A DNA stretch of 64,000 bases from UBA6136 sp044350805 (GCA_044350805.1 JBILGU010000009.1:52725-116724); one strand, 5' to 3'; counted from the stretch's first letter, positions 53,836-62,701 are shown. The notes: a model not told the origin generated them from the sequence alone. Numbers and translations are program-made.

Positions 53836-54879
53836 TTACTCGGTAGGGCGTGGGGTCAGGATCTTCCAAAGCGTTTCTTCAAATCGCCGGTTGCGCTCAG
53901 CTGTTGCATCCCAGCCCGTCACCAGCCTTGCAATGCGCGACTCCGGGTGCACATGAAACTGCCATCCCTGACGTTGAAGTTCTGCAAGGACAGGCTCTGG
54001 AAATCTCACAAACACCATGTTGGACTCCCGAGGGCAGTGGGGTGTGATGCCACAGTTCAAAAGAGCTCTTTCAAGGTCCGCGGCCATGGCATTGGCGTTT
54101 TCGGCGTGATGGATCCAGGCATCGGATTGCAAAAGTCCGACCCAGGGCGCTGTCAGCAGACGATATTTGGAAGGGACCTGCCCCGCCTGTTTCAGGCGAT
54201 GGGAAAAGCCCCGGGCCAGCGTTCGATCAAAAAAAACGACAGCATCCGCCAGACCGCCGCCGATTTTGGTGCCGCCAAGGATCAGGACATCAACACCCAC
54301 CTCGGCCGATATCCTTGCGGGTGAAACCTTCAGTGCGGCCGCTGCTTGCAGCAATCGAGCGCCATCCATGTGGACATGAAGTCTCTTTTCCTTCGCTGCG
54401 GAAACCAGTCCTTTCAGGGCGTCCTCCGAATAAAGGGTCCCTCGCTCGGTGGTCTGGGTCAAACTGAGGACTGCCGGGGGCTGGAATCTCAAATCTTGGG
54501 GCTGCAGGAGCGCCTCGGTGAGTTCTTTCAGGGAGATTCGGGCATCTTCGGTCTGTGAAACGGCCTTGAGGCCCGCACCTTGGCCAAAGAAACCGGGGGC
54601 TCCGCATTCATCGAGAAGGATATGCGACAAGCCATGGCAAAGGGTCGAATGGTACGGTTGGGTCAGATGCGCCAGAGCCAGGCTATTGCCTGCCGTACCT
54701 GAGGAAACAAAAAAAACTTCGGCCTCGCAGCCAAAAAGTCGCTGAATTTCCTTTTTTGCCTTTTCGGTCCATCCATCCGCGCCATAGGGGGGCTGTGAGC
54801 CCTCATTGGCAGCGACCAGGGCGTCCAGGGCTTCGGGGCAAAGCCCGGACCAGTTGTCACTGGCAAAAGAAGAATCCAT
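53836..54879 (-). CDS. Low-specificity threonine aldolase-like PLP enzyme
   Basis: This is a fold-type I PLP enzyme of the beta-eliminating lyase/threonine aldolase family, which cleaves L-threonine or allo-threonine to glycine and acetaldehyde. The PLP lysine is Lys205 in GGTKIGG. The family motif HMDGAR is at 170-175, and a histidine stacking on the cofactor is probably His86. The ATG at 54879 is chosen because GGAAGG lies about four bases upstream; the ATG at 54891 would add four residues. Length is 347 residues. It lies between msrQ (26-base gap) and the radical SAM gene (4-base gap). Confidence 0.9.
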   Translation of the reverse strand: MDSSFASDNWSGLCPEALDALVAANEGSQPPYGADGWTEKAKKEIQRLFGCEAEVFFVSSGTAGNSLALAHLTQPYHSTLCHGLSHILLDECGAPGFFGQGAGLKAVSQTEDARISLKELTEALLQPQDLRFQPPAVLSLTQTTERGTLYSEDALKGLVSAAKEKRLHVHMDGARLLQAAAALKVSPARISAEVGVDVLILGGTKIGGGLADAVVFFDRTLARGFSHRLKQAGQVPSKYRLLTAPWVGLLQSDAWIHHAENANAMAADLERALLNCGITPHCPRESNMVFVRFPEPVLAELQRQGWQFHVHPESRIARLVTGWDATAERNRRFEETLWKILTPRPTE

Positions 54880-54905
54880 GAGGCCTTCCATGGGCTAACT
54901 CTGAA

Positions 54906-55733
54906 TCAATTGACGATGCCGGAGGGTTTGGCCGGTGTGTCCTGCCCATGGCGGCTCTTCTGGAGGCCCAGGTTTTTGGATTCCTCCTCATCATCCCCCA
55001 GTCGACGGGGTCTTGGGATCATCAGGCGGCTCACCTGGCGATTTCGAATCCATATGATGATCCGGCTCGCAAACAGCAGGCCGAGGATGAGGCCATAGAA
55101 CAGGGGATCGGCCAGATTGCCCTTGAGCTGCATGATGTAGTGAAGAACGCTGGCCACAGCAGCAACGTAAATCCAGCGATGCAGTTTTTTCCACTTCTTC
55201 CCCAGTAGCTTCTTGCCTTGCTTTGGAGAGCTCAGGGCCAAAAGAAGCAGGATGAATATCGCAAGGAGTCCAGGCCATAGATAAGGTGTTTCAACCAGGT
55301 CCTGTCCGATGGTCGACCAAATCAGGGCATGGTCGATGGAGAGATAGCCATAGACATGAAGTGCTGCGTAAAAAAAGCTCGTGAGCCCGAAAAGCTGACG
55401 AAAAGGGGCCACCCCACGCCAGGCGGTCACCACCTGGAGTGGCGTAATCACGAGTGTCAGGCAAAGAAATCGCAGCGCCCAGATCCCGGTAAAAAGATGG
55501 AATGCCTCAACGGGGTTGGGTCCAAGGGCTTCAAACTGAATCAGAAACCAAAGGTAGATGCCGGGAAGGAGACTCAGGAAAAGACAGAAATTCCAAAGGT
55601 CAGAAAGCCATATCACGGCGGAGGCGAATATCGGCGAGGAAATGCCGAAGTCCAGAGGTTTGATCTGGTTCTTTTTCTTTCGAAGGACCAACTGAAAATC
55701 AACAAGGAGCGCGATGGCATCTTTTGCGAGCAT
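54906..55733 (-). CDS. msrQ: MsrQ, heme-binding membrane subunit of the MsrPQ repair system
   Basis: MsrQ passes electrons from the inner membrane to periplasmic MsrP. It is a ferric-reductase-like protein with about six helices and heme-ligating histidines in FHLFTGIWALRF, YAALHVYGYLS and KKLHRWIYVAAVASVLHYI. At 275 residues it is longer than E. coli MsrQ (about 211), with extra residues at both ends; the C-terminal tail is charged and polar. Its ATG shares one base with the msrP stop (TGATG), a sign of translational coupling. Confidence 0.93.
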   Translation of the reverse strand: MLAKDAIALLVDFQLVLRKKKNQIKPLDFGISSPIFASAVIWLSDLWNFCLFLSLLPGIYLWFLIQFEALGPNPVEAFHLFTGIWALRFLCLTLVITPLQVVTAWRGVAPFRQLFGLTSFFYAALHVYGYLSIDHALIWSTIGQDLVETPYLWPGLLAIFILLLLALSSPKQGKKLLGKKWKKLHRWIYVAAVASVLHYIMQLKGNLADPLFYGLILGLLFASRIIIWIRNRQVSRLMIPRPRRLGDDEEESKNLGLQKSRHGQDTPAKPSGIVN

Positions 55734-56674
55734 CAGAAGTACCGCTTCAGGTCGAGGCCGGAATAAAGTGAGGCCACCTCTTCCTCATAGCCGTTGAAAA
55801 GACGTGTCTTCAAACGAGGCTCATGGAGCGTACTGGCAAGGGGCCTCTCGGTGGCCTGACTCCAGCGCGGGTGGGGGACTGCGGGATTCACGTTGGCATA
55901 AAACCCATACTCATCAGGCGCCTGCTGATTCCAGGTGGTGAGAGGCTGCTGCGCCGTGAGTTCGATTCGAACAATCGCCTTGATGCTCTTGAAACCATAT
56001 TTCCAGGGGACAACCAGACGGAGGGGGGCGCCGTTTTGGGCCGGCAACGATTTGCCATAGAGGCCCGTAGCCAGAAGCGTCAACGGGTGCATCGCTTCAT
56101 CCAGTCGCAATCCTTCCCGGTAAGGCCACTCCAACAGTTTTTTGCTGTTTTGGTTGGGCATGATTTCAGGTGCCATGATGGATGTGAAAGCGACGAAGCG
56201 GGCTGAGGGGAGGGGCATCGCTTTCAGGAGCAGGTCCCTGAGTGGGATGCCCCGCCACGGAAGAACGGCTGACCAACCTTCAACGCAACGAAAACGGTAA
56301 ACCCTTTCGGTCACGCTATAACGCTTGAGGAGATCTTCGATGCTGAGCTTAAAAGGCTGTTCCACCTCGCCTGTGACCTCGAGGGTCCAGGGTTCGGTTT
56401 TCAGCGCACGGGCCAATTCCGAAGGCTCCGATTTATCGAAGGAGAACTCGTAGTAGTTGTTGTAGTGCGTCGTTGCAAATTCCGGCGTCACGCGCAATGG
56501 TGGATCAGTCCCTGGAGAATCTGAAGCACTGGGGGAGGACCCAACGGCGGCCTCCGCGAGCGGGGCATGAGTCACCAGAGCACCCGCTCCCATCAGTTTG
56601 AGGAGCCGGCGCCGGTCGGCCCAGACGTCGGGATCAGTGACCACCCGCTCGGGCAGGCCTGAGTATGGCTTCAT
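55733..56674 (-). CDS. msrP: MsrP, periplasmic methionine sulphoxide reductase (molybdoenzyme)
   Basis: MsrP repairs oxidised methionine in periplasmic proteins. The Tat signal has DRRRLLKLMGAGAL at 20-33. The molybdenum-coordinating cysteine is Cys130 in YRFRCVEGWS. Later segments LPAQNGAPLRLVVPWKYGFK are typical of the family. The ATG at 56674 is used; a TTG at 56686 would add four residues. Length (313) matches the family. It needs molybdopterin, so the modABC genes in this window may serve it. The LOV gene is 46 bases upstream on the same strand. Confidence 0.95.
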   Translation of the reverse strand: MKPYSGLPERVVTDPDVWADRRRLLKLMGAGALVTHAPLAEAAVGSSPSASDSPGTDPPLRVTPEFATTHYNNYYEFSFDKSEPSELARALKTEPWTLEVTGEVEQPFKLSIEDLLKRYSVTERVYRFRCVEGWSAVLPWRGIPLRDLLLKAMPLPSARFVAFTSIMAPEIMPNQNSKKLLEWPYREGLRLDEAMHPLTLLATGLYGKSLPAQNGAPLRLVVPWKYGFKSIKAIVRIELTAQQPLTTWNQQAPDEYGFYANVNPAVPHPRWSQATERPLASTLHEPRLKTRLFNGYEEEVASLYSGLDLKRYF

Positions 56675-56720
56675 CAAGAATGACAATTCGAAGCGAACAT
56701 GGCTGGGGCACGCTCCGGCA

Positions 56721-57164
56721 TCAGACCTTGAGCATTTCCGTCAATTTCTTGATTTCCTGATCCGCATTCACCTTGTAGGTGACGTCGTACTGAACCCCAA
56801 GGTAATACAAAAGTTCACCCTTGTGATCAAAGAGGGGCGTGACGGCCAGGTGGTTATGGAACAAGGTGCCGTCCTTCTTGTAGTTTCGAAGCGTTACGGA
56901 AACCGGCTCATGCTTTTTGATGCTTTCCCGAATTCGGTCAACTTCCGGCTGACCCTTGTCTTGGCCCTGAAGGAAGCGGCAATTCTTGCCAATGATGTCC
57001 TCGGGTCCGTAGCCGGTCAGATCTTCGAAGGCCTTGTTGGCATACACAATCGGACAGTCTTCCTGGTCAGGATCCGCAAGGGTCACTCCGTTGACACAGT
57101 GGTCGAGGATCGCGGTCAAAACCTGCGGAATCAGTCCGGTATCTTTTCTCAGAATCATGGGCAT
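56721..57164 (-). CDS. Short LOV-domain blue-light photoreceptor
   Basis: This 147-residue protein is a single LOV (PAS) domain with a short C-terminal helix and no output domain. The photoactive cysteine is Cys62 in GKNCRFLQG. The flavin-binding Asn94 (RNYKKDG), Asn104 (FHNHL) and Gln125 (GVQYDVT) are present. It should bind FMN and form a cysteinyl adduct under blue light. GGGAG precedes the ATG. It is in the minus-strand gene run with msrPQ downstream and an SRPBCC gene upstream, near a divergent photolyase. Confidence 0.94.
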   Translation of the reverse strand: MPMILRKDTGLIPQVLTAILDHCVNGVTLADPDQEDCPIVYANKAFEDLTGYGPEDIIGKNCRFLQGQDKGQPEVDRIRESIKKHEPVSVTLRNYKKDGTLFHNHLAVTPLFDHKGELLYYLGVQYDVTYKVNADQEIKKLTEMLKV

Positions 57165-57203
57165 GGTGTGGGTCTCCCGTAGTAATTTTTTATCAATGAG
57201 TAT

Positions 57204-57677
57204 TCAGGCAGGTTCGAGGAGCGAAGTCAGCGTCATCACGGTGGTTTCGACGCCTTCACTGATGGCAGACCGCAGCAACTTGACGAAGGGGCGCATGAAG
57301 AGCTCCACCTCCAAAAGCTCGAATCGGAACGTCACATTGGTTTCCGATGGCCCGAGGGATTCGATTCGGTAAATCTGCTTATAAGGCATATCGATCCCCT
57401 GGAAGGAGAAAAGATCGCTTTTCTCAAACTCCAGGACCTCAAAAGTCGAGGTCACGGGTTCTTCATTTTCCAAGCGAACCTGCCGGACCCGACTGCCCTT
57501 TTTCAACGGGACGCCGTCGAGGGGTTCGAGCTCCACCACATCGGTCATCCAGCGCTGATAGTTTTCGTGAAAATTATCGGCAATGAATTCAAAGACCTTG
57601 GCTTGATCCTGATGGACCGTGGCCGTCATCTCGGCAGCAATGGGTTCGGAAAGGCTGGGTTTGAGTTTTAGTTCCAT
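57204..57677 (-). CDS. SRPBCC-family (START-like) protein
   Basis: This 157-residue cytoplasmic protein has the helix-grip pattern of SRPBCC/polyketide cyclase-like proteins: an N-terminal strand (AEMTATVHQDQAKVFEFIAD), a central beta sheet (SRVRQVRLENEEPVTSTFEV) and a long C-terminal helix. Such proteins bind hydrophobic ligands. SRPBCC genes often accompany light-stress and photolyase clusters, which fits its position 39 bases upstream of the LOV gene. The ligand is unknown. Confidence 0.82.
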   Translation of the reverse strand: MELKLKPSLSEPIAAEMTATVHQDQAKVFEFIADNFHENYQRWMTDVVELEPLDGVPLKKGSRVRQVRLENEEPVTSTFEVLEFEKSDLFSFQGIDMPYKQIYRIESLGPSETNVTFRFELLEVELFMRPFVKLLRSAISEGVETTVMTLTSLLEPA

Positions 57678-57776
57678 GCGTCTTTGGCTCTCTGTGGCTG
57701 TTCAGCGACAGGGGGGCTCATGGCCCATGCGCTCAGGTTGGATTTGAGGAGGAGGGTGGATTTCAACGGCATCGGA

Positions 57777-58595
57777 TTACTTACGACCCGCATTAGGGAT
57801 GAGCCTTAGGACCCGTCGGAAATTTTTTTCCGTGAGAATTCCAAGGCACATCAACTGAATGAAATTATCGGCGATGATGACTTGGAGCCCGATTTTTTCA
57901 GGGACCACTTCGAGGCGGGTGCCAAAGATGCGATCCCAGAGCGAGAACACGATGCCATAGTTACTGTCATGCTCTGATCGGCTTTCCGAGTGATGGGCTC
58001 GGTGCAGGGAGGGCGTAATCAGAACCTTGGAGAGTTTGTCTTCGTTCGGTATCTCGGTATTTGAGTGATGGAAGAGGATAAAGACCAGCTGGATCGCCTC
58101 CATGGCGATCACGATGTGTGCGTTCACACCAATCAGGATCACAAAAAGGCACTTGTAAGGAATCTCGATCAGAAGATCGATGACGTGAAAACGAAACCCT
58201 GTGGTCACATTGAATGCTCTGTCACTGTGATGCACTTTGTGGAAGCGCCAGAGGAATTCGTTGTGGTGGTTGATGACATGCCAGACATAGATGCTGAGGT
58301 CATAGATCAAAAAGGTCAGTAACCACTTCGCGGGACCTTCTTCCATCCCATGCAGAAAGCCATGACCTGCAAACTCCTGTGCGACGAAGAAAAGGGAGGT
58401 TGCCCTAACCAGGGTCAACACCACGTTATTAAAAAAGAATGCGGTGAGATTGGTGAAGACAGATTCCTTGCTCGTCGTCTTGGTGAAGGTGACCTTGGGG
58501 TTCTTTTTCTCCAGAGCGAGAAGAATAAACAATGAGAGGAAGGCAATCGTGATAAAGATATTGCTGATCAGTTCAGCGAGTGCTTGGGTTGTCAT
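57777..58595 (-). CDS. Fatty-acid hydroxylase/sterol desaturase-family membrane protein
   Basis: This 272-residue membrane protein has about four to five helices and the di-iron histidine boxes of the family: HVINHHNEFLWRFHKVHHS, FHHSN and HRAHHSE. It probably hydroxylates or desaturates a lipid or carotenoid. AAGG lies six bases before the ATG. Its place between DUF2256/photolyase and LOV genes suggests a role in light- or oxidation-responsive lipid modification; this is inference from position only. Confidence 0.88.
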   Translation of the reverse strand: MTTQALAELISNIFITIAFLSLFILLALEKKNPKVTFTKTTSKESVFTNLTAFFFNNVVLTLVRATSLFFVAQEFAGHGFLHGMEEGPAKWLLTFLIYDLSIYVWHVINHHNEFLWRFHKVHHSDRAFNVTTGFRFHVIDLLIEIPYKCLFVILIGVNAHIVIAMEAIQLVFILFHHSNTEIPNEDKLSKVLITPSLHRAHHSESRSEHDSNYGIVFSLWDRIFGTRLEVVPEKIGLQVIIADNFIQLMCLGILTEKNFRRVLRLIPNAGRK

Positions 58596-58702
58596 TCATC
58601 ACCTTTAATTTTTTTTGGCTAATCCTGGTGATATGTCCCAGTGGGAGAAACCGCTGCCCCGTCACTGGCGTTGTCGGCTACTGTCAGATCAGACCGCCTC
58701 AC

Positions 58703-58885
58703 TTACTGAAAGTTCGGTGGCGGTTTTTTCTTTTGGCAACGGGTTGAGCAGTACTGGACGCTCTCCCAGTTTTTGGCCCATGATTTTCGCCAGGTCATCC
58801 AGCGGCCACAGGTTTTGCAGAGTTTTCGGGGCAGGGCGGCTTTGTTGCCCCTAAAACTATTCGCTTTGCTTAATGTGTTCGGCAT
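58703..58885 (-). CDS. DUF2256 zinc-binding small protein
   Basis: This 60-residue protein has the DUF2256 pattern: LCKTCGR, then MTWRKSWAKNWESVQYCSTRC. The two CxxC-type cysteine pairs probably bind zinc. The ATG at 58885 with GGGAA upstream is preferred; a TTG at 58906 would add seven residues. DUF2256 genes are commonly found next to photolyase/cryptochrome genes, and here the photolyase is divergent 90 bases away. Function is unknown. Confidence 0.88.
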   Translation of the reverse strand: MPNTLSKANSFRGNKAALPRKLCKTCGRWMTWRKSWAKNWESVQYCSTRCQKKKPPPNFQ

Positions 58886-58975
58886 GATGGCAAGTTCCCA
58901 GTCCAAAAAGAGGCGGACATGGTCTTAGGACCGTCCTTCTTATCGTTAATTCCTGATACAGGATGGTTCTTCCCC

Positions 58976-60520
58976 ATGCGAAACCTCATTGTGATTTTGG
59001 GCGATCAGCTCAATCTGGATGCCTCGGCCTTCGATGGTTTTGATCCCTCCCAGGATCGGATCTGGATGGCCGAAGTTATGGAGGAGTCGACGCACGTTGG
59101 GTCCAGTAAGCCCAGGATTGCGGTTTTTCTCTCAGCGATGCGCCACTTCAGACAGCGTGCTCTGAAAAGAGGTTGGCCGGTCGAATATCGCGAACTCGAT
59201 GATCCTCAGAACCTTGGGACGCTGGCGCAAGAGCTGGATGCCTTCATTTGCCGCGAATCGCCCGGCCATCTCATCATGACGGCGCCCGGTGACTGGCGTG
59301 TTTTTCAAGACATCAAGACCGTAGCGCGCCACCATGCGATTCCCCTTGACGTGAGGGAGGATCGGACTTTTTTCTCGACGGTTCGCGAGTTTGCGGTGTT
59401 TGCGGAAGGTCGGCGACAAATCCGCATGGAATATTGGTATCGGGGACTACGAAAGCAGCACCAGATCCTGATGGATGGGGGCCAGCCGTTGGGGGGGCAG
59501 TGGAATTTCGATGCCCAGAACCGGCAAGTCTTTGGCAAGGGAGGGCCCTCGGATCTTCCAAAGCCGGTTGCCTTCTCTCCGGATGCCTTGACCCGGGAGG
59601 TCCTTGCTTTGGTCGAAGCGCGTTTCCCGGATCATCCCGGGTCCCTCGAATCTTTTGCCTGGCCGATGACCCCGGAGGAGGCGCAACAGGCGCTCGCCGA
59701 TTTTTTGAATCATCGCCTCGCGCTTTTTGGTCCCTATGAAGATGCGATGTGGCAGGGGGAGCCCTGCCTTTATCACTCCCAGCTCTCGATGGTCATGAAC
59801 CTCAAGCTTCTCTCAGCAAAGGACGTGGTCAGCGCCGTGGAAGCGCACTATCTCAAAGGTGAAATTAGTCTGCCCTCTGCAGAGGGCTTCATCCGGCAGG
59901 TCCTGGGTTGGCGCGAATATGTGAGGGGAATTTATTGGACCCAGATGCCCGCCTATCTCGAGCGGAATGCGCTGGATGCCACGGAGGAGTTGCCGGCCTT
60001 CTTCTGGACCGGCGAAACCAGCATGAATTGCCTTTCTGAGTGTCTCAAGCAGAGTCTTACGATGGGCTATGCCCACCACATCCAAAGGCTTATGGTCATC
60101 GGGCTGTATGCCCTTCTCTTGGGAGTGCGACCTTCTGAAGTGCACCAGTGGTTTTTGGCCGTCTATGTGGATGCCGTCGAATGGGTCGAACTTCCCAACA
60201 CCCTCGGAATGGGACAGTTCGGGGATGGAGGCTACATGGCCAGCAAGCCCTATGTCGCCAGTGGCCAGTACATTCAGCGAATGAGTAACTACTGTGAGGG
60301 CTGCGTTTATGACCCCAAAGTCCGCGTCGGTGAAAGGGCGTGCCCCTTCACCACGCTCTATTGGGACTTTCTGATTCGCCATCAGGATCGACTGGCTTCG
60401 AATCCCCGGATGGGCATGCAGTTTAAAAATCTTGCCGCCCTAGATCCTGGAGTTCGGGAGGAAGTAGAGGTTCAAGCGGCTGCTCATCGCCTCGAAGTCA
60501 AGGACAAAAAGGGGGGCTAG
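58976..60520 (+). CDS. Iron-sulphur (6-4)-type photolyase/cryptochrome (FeS-BCP, PhrB-like)
   Basis: This FAD- and probably lumazine-containing photolyase repairs (6-4) photoproducts using blue light. The N-terminal antenna domain starts MRNLIVILGDQLN. The four [4Fe-4S] cysteines are Cys352, Cys440, Cys443 and Cys456; their spacing (88, 3 and 13) is identical to that in Agrobacterium PhrB. The FAD-binding region includes GWREYVRGIYW and LPNTLGMGQFGDGG. The ATG at 58976 is chosen because the family starts there; the earlier ATG at 58919 adds 19 residues without homology. The 514-residue length is typical. Confidence 0.96.
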   Translation: MRNLIVILGDQLNLDASAFDGFDPSQDRIWMAEVMEESTHVGSSKPRIAVFLSAMRHFRQRALKRGWPVEYRELDDPQNLGTLAQELDAFICRESPGHLIMTAPGDWRVFQDIKTVARHHAIPLDVREDRTFFSTVREFAVFAEGRRQIRMEYWYRGLRKQHQILMDGGQPLGGQWNFDAQNRQVFGKGGPSDLPKPVAFSPDALTREVLALVEARFPDHPGSLESFAWPMTPEEAQQALADFLNHRLALFGPYEDAMWQGEPCLYHSQLSMVMNLKLLSAKDVVSAVEAHYLKGEISLPSAEGFIRQVLGWREYVRGIYWTQMPAYLERNALDATEELPAFFWTGETSMNCLSECLKQSLTMGYAHHIQRLMVIGLYALLLGVRPSEVHQWFLAVYVDAVEWVELPNTLGMGQFGDGGYMASKPYVASGQYIQRMSNYCEGCVYDPKVRVGERACPFTTLYWDFLIRHQDRLASNPRMGMQFKNLAALDPGVREEVEVQAAAHRLEVKDKKGG

Positions 60521-60610
60521 GTATTCGGCTTTTTGTCTCCTCGGAGGGAAACTCTTGCTGTGCCCAGGGGTCTCAAATGATAAGAAGAAAATGGAAGCGA
60601 GGCGTAAGAC

Positions 60611-61102
60611 ATGAAACCCGAAATCACGGTAAAAAATGACGATCTCAGCCCGGGTTTCAGGCTGCTAGTCAATAACCCGGTTGCCGATTCCTGGCAAAAT
60701 CGGACGGTCACACCTTGGGCTCTGCCTCCAGCCGACCTCTCGCATGAGGATGCACTCGATCTTGTGGGACACACCCTGAACGGCCGTCCCATTTACAGGG
60801 CCTGGCAGCTGGCTCTCCTTCTGGGCATTTCCCCTGCGTTACTCTCGACCACCTTTGGGTCGATCCCTCCAAATTTGCGCCCTTTTGAGCTGTATGACGA
60901 CGAGTACGAAGCCGTGGGTCTTCAAACGGGAGCAGCGCAGCACTCCATCTCAAGGAACGAGAGAACACAAAGCCACCAAGGGGTGTCGCTGGGAGACCTC
61001 AGACGTCTTGCGGTATTGGCCAGATCAACGGAATCATCCGGGCTTTCAGAAATTGCCGACAATGATTGGAATCAACTGATCGAGACCTTCGAAGAGTTTT
61101 AG
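60611..61102 (+). CDS. Hypothetical cytoplasmic protein
   Basis: I do not recognise this 163-residue protein. It has no signal peptide or membrane helix. The middle has a helical segment (RPIYRAWQLALLLGISPALL), and the C-terminal part is acidic (DNDWNQLIETFEEF). GAGG lies about 8 bases before the ATG, so translation is likely. It follows the photolyase by 90 bases on the same strand and might share its transcript. Confidence 0.65.
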   Translation: MKPEITVKNDDLSPGFRLLVNNPVADSWQNRTVTPWALPPADLSHEDALDLVGHTLNGRPIYRAWQLALLLGISPALLSTTFGSIPPNLRPFELYDDEYEAVGLQTGAAQHSISRNERTQSHQGVSLGDLRRLAVLARSTESSGLSEIADNDWNQLIETFEEF

Positions 61103-61225
61103 GTTCGCACACGAATCCGTAAATGCCCCTAAAATAGACCGATCGAAGCGCAGGGCATGCGTTTTGAAGCGGTCTTTTACTTTCATGTCCGTCAAGGAAG
61201 ACGAGACTTCATTTGAGGAGAGCAG

Positions 61226-61417
61226 ATGAAATCCTTGGTTTTGGGACTGTGTCTCGCCGTTCTGGCGGGTTGTTACAGCTATTCGGGGAATGTCGGAGTG
61301 ATCCGACCTGGTTTTGGTGGTTATGGCGGTGGCTGGGGCCACTACGGCGGCGGCTGGGGTCATACCAATGTGGCGGTCGTCAATAATCGTGGTTTCTACC
61401 ACCCAGGAAGATGGTGA
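61226..61417 (+). CDS. Small Gly/Trp/His-rich lipoprotein
   Basis: The 63-residue protein has a lipoprotein signal with lipobox VLAGC and a mature part of low complexity (GGYGGGWGHYGGGWGH). GGAG precedes the ATG. The composition suggests a surface or cell-envelope role, possibly metal binding through the histidines. It stops three bases before the next gene, so the two are probably co-translated. Confidence 0.7.
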   Translation: MKSLVLGLCLAVLAGCYSYSGNVGVIRPGFGGYGGGWGHYGGGWGHTNVAVVNNRGFYHPGRW

Positions 61418-61420
61418 TCT

Positions 61421-61849
61421 ATGAGACGTTTAATTCCTTTGATGATGCTGGTTTCAGGTTCCGTTCTTGCGATTGATGACAACGAAGTGATCCAGAAATT
61501 GAGCCCGGCCTGGGCGAGCCTTGAACAAAAGGCGGTGGCTCTGGTCGGTCCTGACTACCAGAAGCAAATGGTGGATGCGGCGTTTGCTAGCGTTGCCGTT
61601 TCTGCCTGTCCGGGACTTGAATACAACGGCGCAGAAGTCGACAAGCGGTTCTCAAAGCTAATCAACGAGAAAGGGGGCAAGACGCCTGAAGAGCAGCAAA
61701 CTTTTTCCGTCAAGGCATCGACTCTCTATGGGGCTTACCTCGGACTTCTGATTGCCGAGAGCCATCTGGATACCCCGACCTTCTGCAAATATGTCGACAA
61801 GGCCAAGGCCGGAAAGGAAGGTCCCAAGGTCTTCTGGACTCAAAAATAA
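61421..61849 (+). CDS. Exported protein of unknown function
   Basis: This 142-residue protein has a signal peptide (about 1-17, MRRLIPLMMLVSGSVLA) and a helical mature part with two cysteines (SACPGLEY and TFCKYVDK) that could form a disulphide. I do not recognise a family. It is the second gene of a two-gene unit with the Gly-rich lipoprotein and is followed by a strong terminator. Confidence 0.72.
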   Translation: MRRLIPLMMLVSGSVLAIDDNEVIQKLSPAWASLEQKAVALVGPDYQKQMVDAAFASVAVSACPGLEYNGAEVDKRFSKLINEKGGKTPEEQQTFSVKASTLYGAYLGLLIAESHLDTPTFCKYVDKAKAGKEGPKVFWTQK

Positions 61850-61901
61850 GTCTGAATCGACTTGAATGAAGCGCTTTTAAAAAGCCCTTCATCCGGGATA
61901 G

Positions 61902-61933
61902 AAAAAAGGGGGGCCATTGGGCCCCCCTTTTTT
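61902..61933. terminator. Strong rho-independent terminator
   Basis: A6-GGGGGGCC pairs perfectly with GGCCCCCC-T6 around a four-base loop. It lies 52 bases after the exported-protein stop and 61 bases before the stop of the convergent OmpA-like gene, so it can serve both strands. Confidence 0.95.
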
Positions 61934-61994
61934 AATCCGATCCCAGTGCTCCCGGGGATGCGTGAAGTCTCCTTCCGGGAGGTGGGTCAGTGAC

Positions 61995-62522
61995 CTACTT
62001 TCCGTCGTTCGGAATCAGATCGATGATGGTGTGGCGGTTCTCCGCTCGGCCTTCCTTGGTGGAATTATCGGCAGCAGGCGAATATTGGCCATGACCCACG
62101 GTGGTCATCCTGGAAGGATCCACTCCTTTCTTTTGGAGATAGTTGACGACATCAGCGGCTCTTGCGGCTGCAAGTTCCCAGTTGTTCTTGTATTTGCCTT
62201 TGCTATGGGCACCGTAGGCAACATCATCGGTGTAGCCATCGACTTCGATGCGGTGATCTGAAGCCTTCTGAAGAGTCGGTACGATTTCATCAAGAACCTT
62301 CTGGCCTTGCGGGGTCAGCTGCGAATGTCCCGAAGCATAGAGGCTCCGCTCTTCGATCGTGATGCGCAGGCGATCCTTCATTTCGGTCGTCTTGAAATCA
62401 CCAGGCTTACTTTCAGACTGGATCTCCTGATTCCACTGGTGCTCGTTATCGCGGTTTTTTTGCGCAGCGCAGCCTGAAACCAGCACGGCTGAAACAAGGG
62501 CGAGGGTGGCGTAATGTCGCAT
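61995..62522 (-). CDS. OmpA-family peptidoglycan-associated lipoprotein
   Basis: The ATG at 62522 gives a lipoprotein signal with lipobox LVSGC; the longer frame from 62636 has no signal character. The mature part has a linker (residues 20-65), then an OmpA C-terminal domain with the peptidoglycan-binding motif region (VDGYTDDVAYGAH, NWELAAARAADVVNYL) and RAENRHTIIDL at the end. It probably tethers the outer membrane to the cell wall. Length is 175 residues. Confidence 0.92.
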   Translation of the reverse strand: MRHYATLALVSAVLVSGCAAQKNRDNEHQWNQEIQSESKPGDFKTTEMKDRLRITIEERSLYASGHSQLTPQGQKVLDEIVPTLQKASDHRIEVDGYTDDVAYGAHSKGKYKNNWELAAARAADVVNYLQKKGVDPSRMTTVGHGQYSPAADNSTKEGRAENRHTIIDLIPNDGK

Positions 62523-62652
62523 GATGGCTCTCTTTTGTTGTGAATGCGAGTGGATAAGCGGTGGTCGGGGGCGGTTGAAACGCATCCATTCTGAGAGATG
62601 TGTGAGAACTTTTCCGTCCCCGAAAACCCAAACCAAGATAAGTTTTGCTCAA

Positions 62653-62701
62653 AATTTAAATAGAAGAAAGCCCGTGGCCTGCTTTATTCTTCATTTAAAT
62701 T
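62653..62701. repeat. Long imperfect inverted repeat in a divergent intergenic region
   Basis: AATTTAAAT (62653-62661) and ATTTAAATT (62693-62701) are perfect outer arms. Inside them GAAGA pairs with TCTTC and AAGC with GCTT around bulges, with a loop of about ten bases. It lies between the OmpA-like gene (minus) and the YG-rich lipoprotein gene (plus). Confidence 0.6.

Noticed and set aside
58691..58730. ACCGCC/GGCGGT hairpin with a T6 run at the end of the DUF2256 gene
   Set aside because: The T-run is on the plus strand, while the gene ends on the minus strand and no plus-strand gene stops here, so it is not a useful terminator call.
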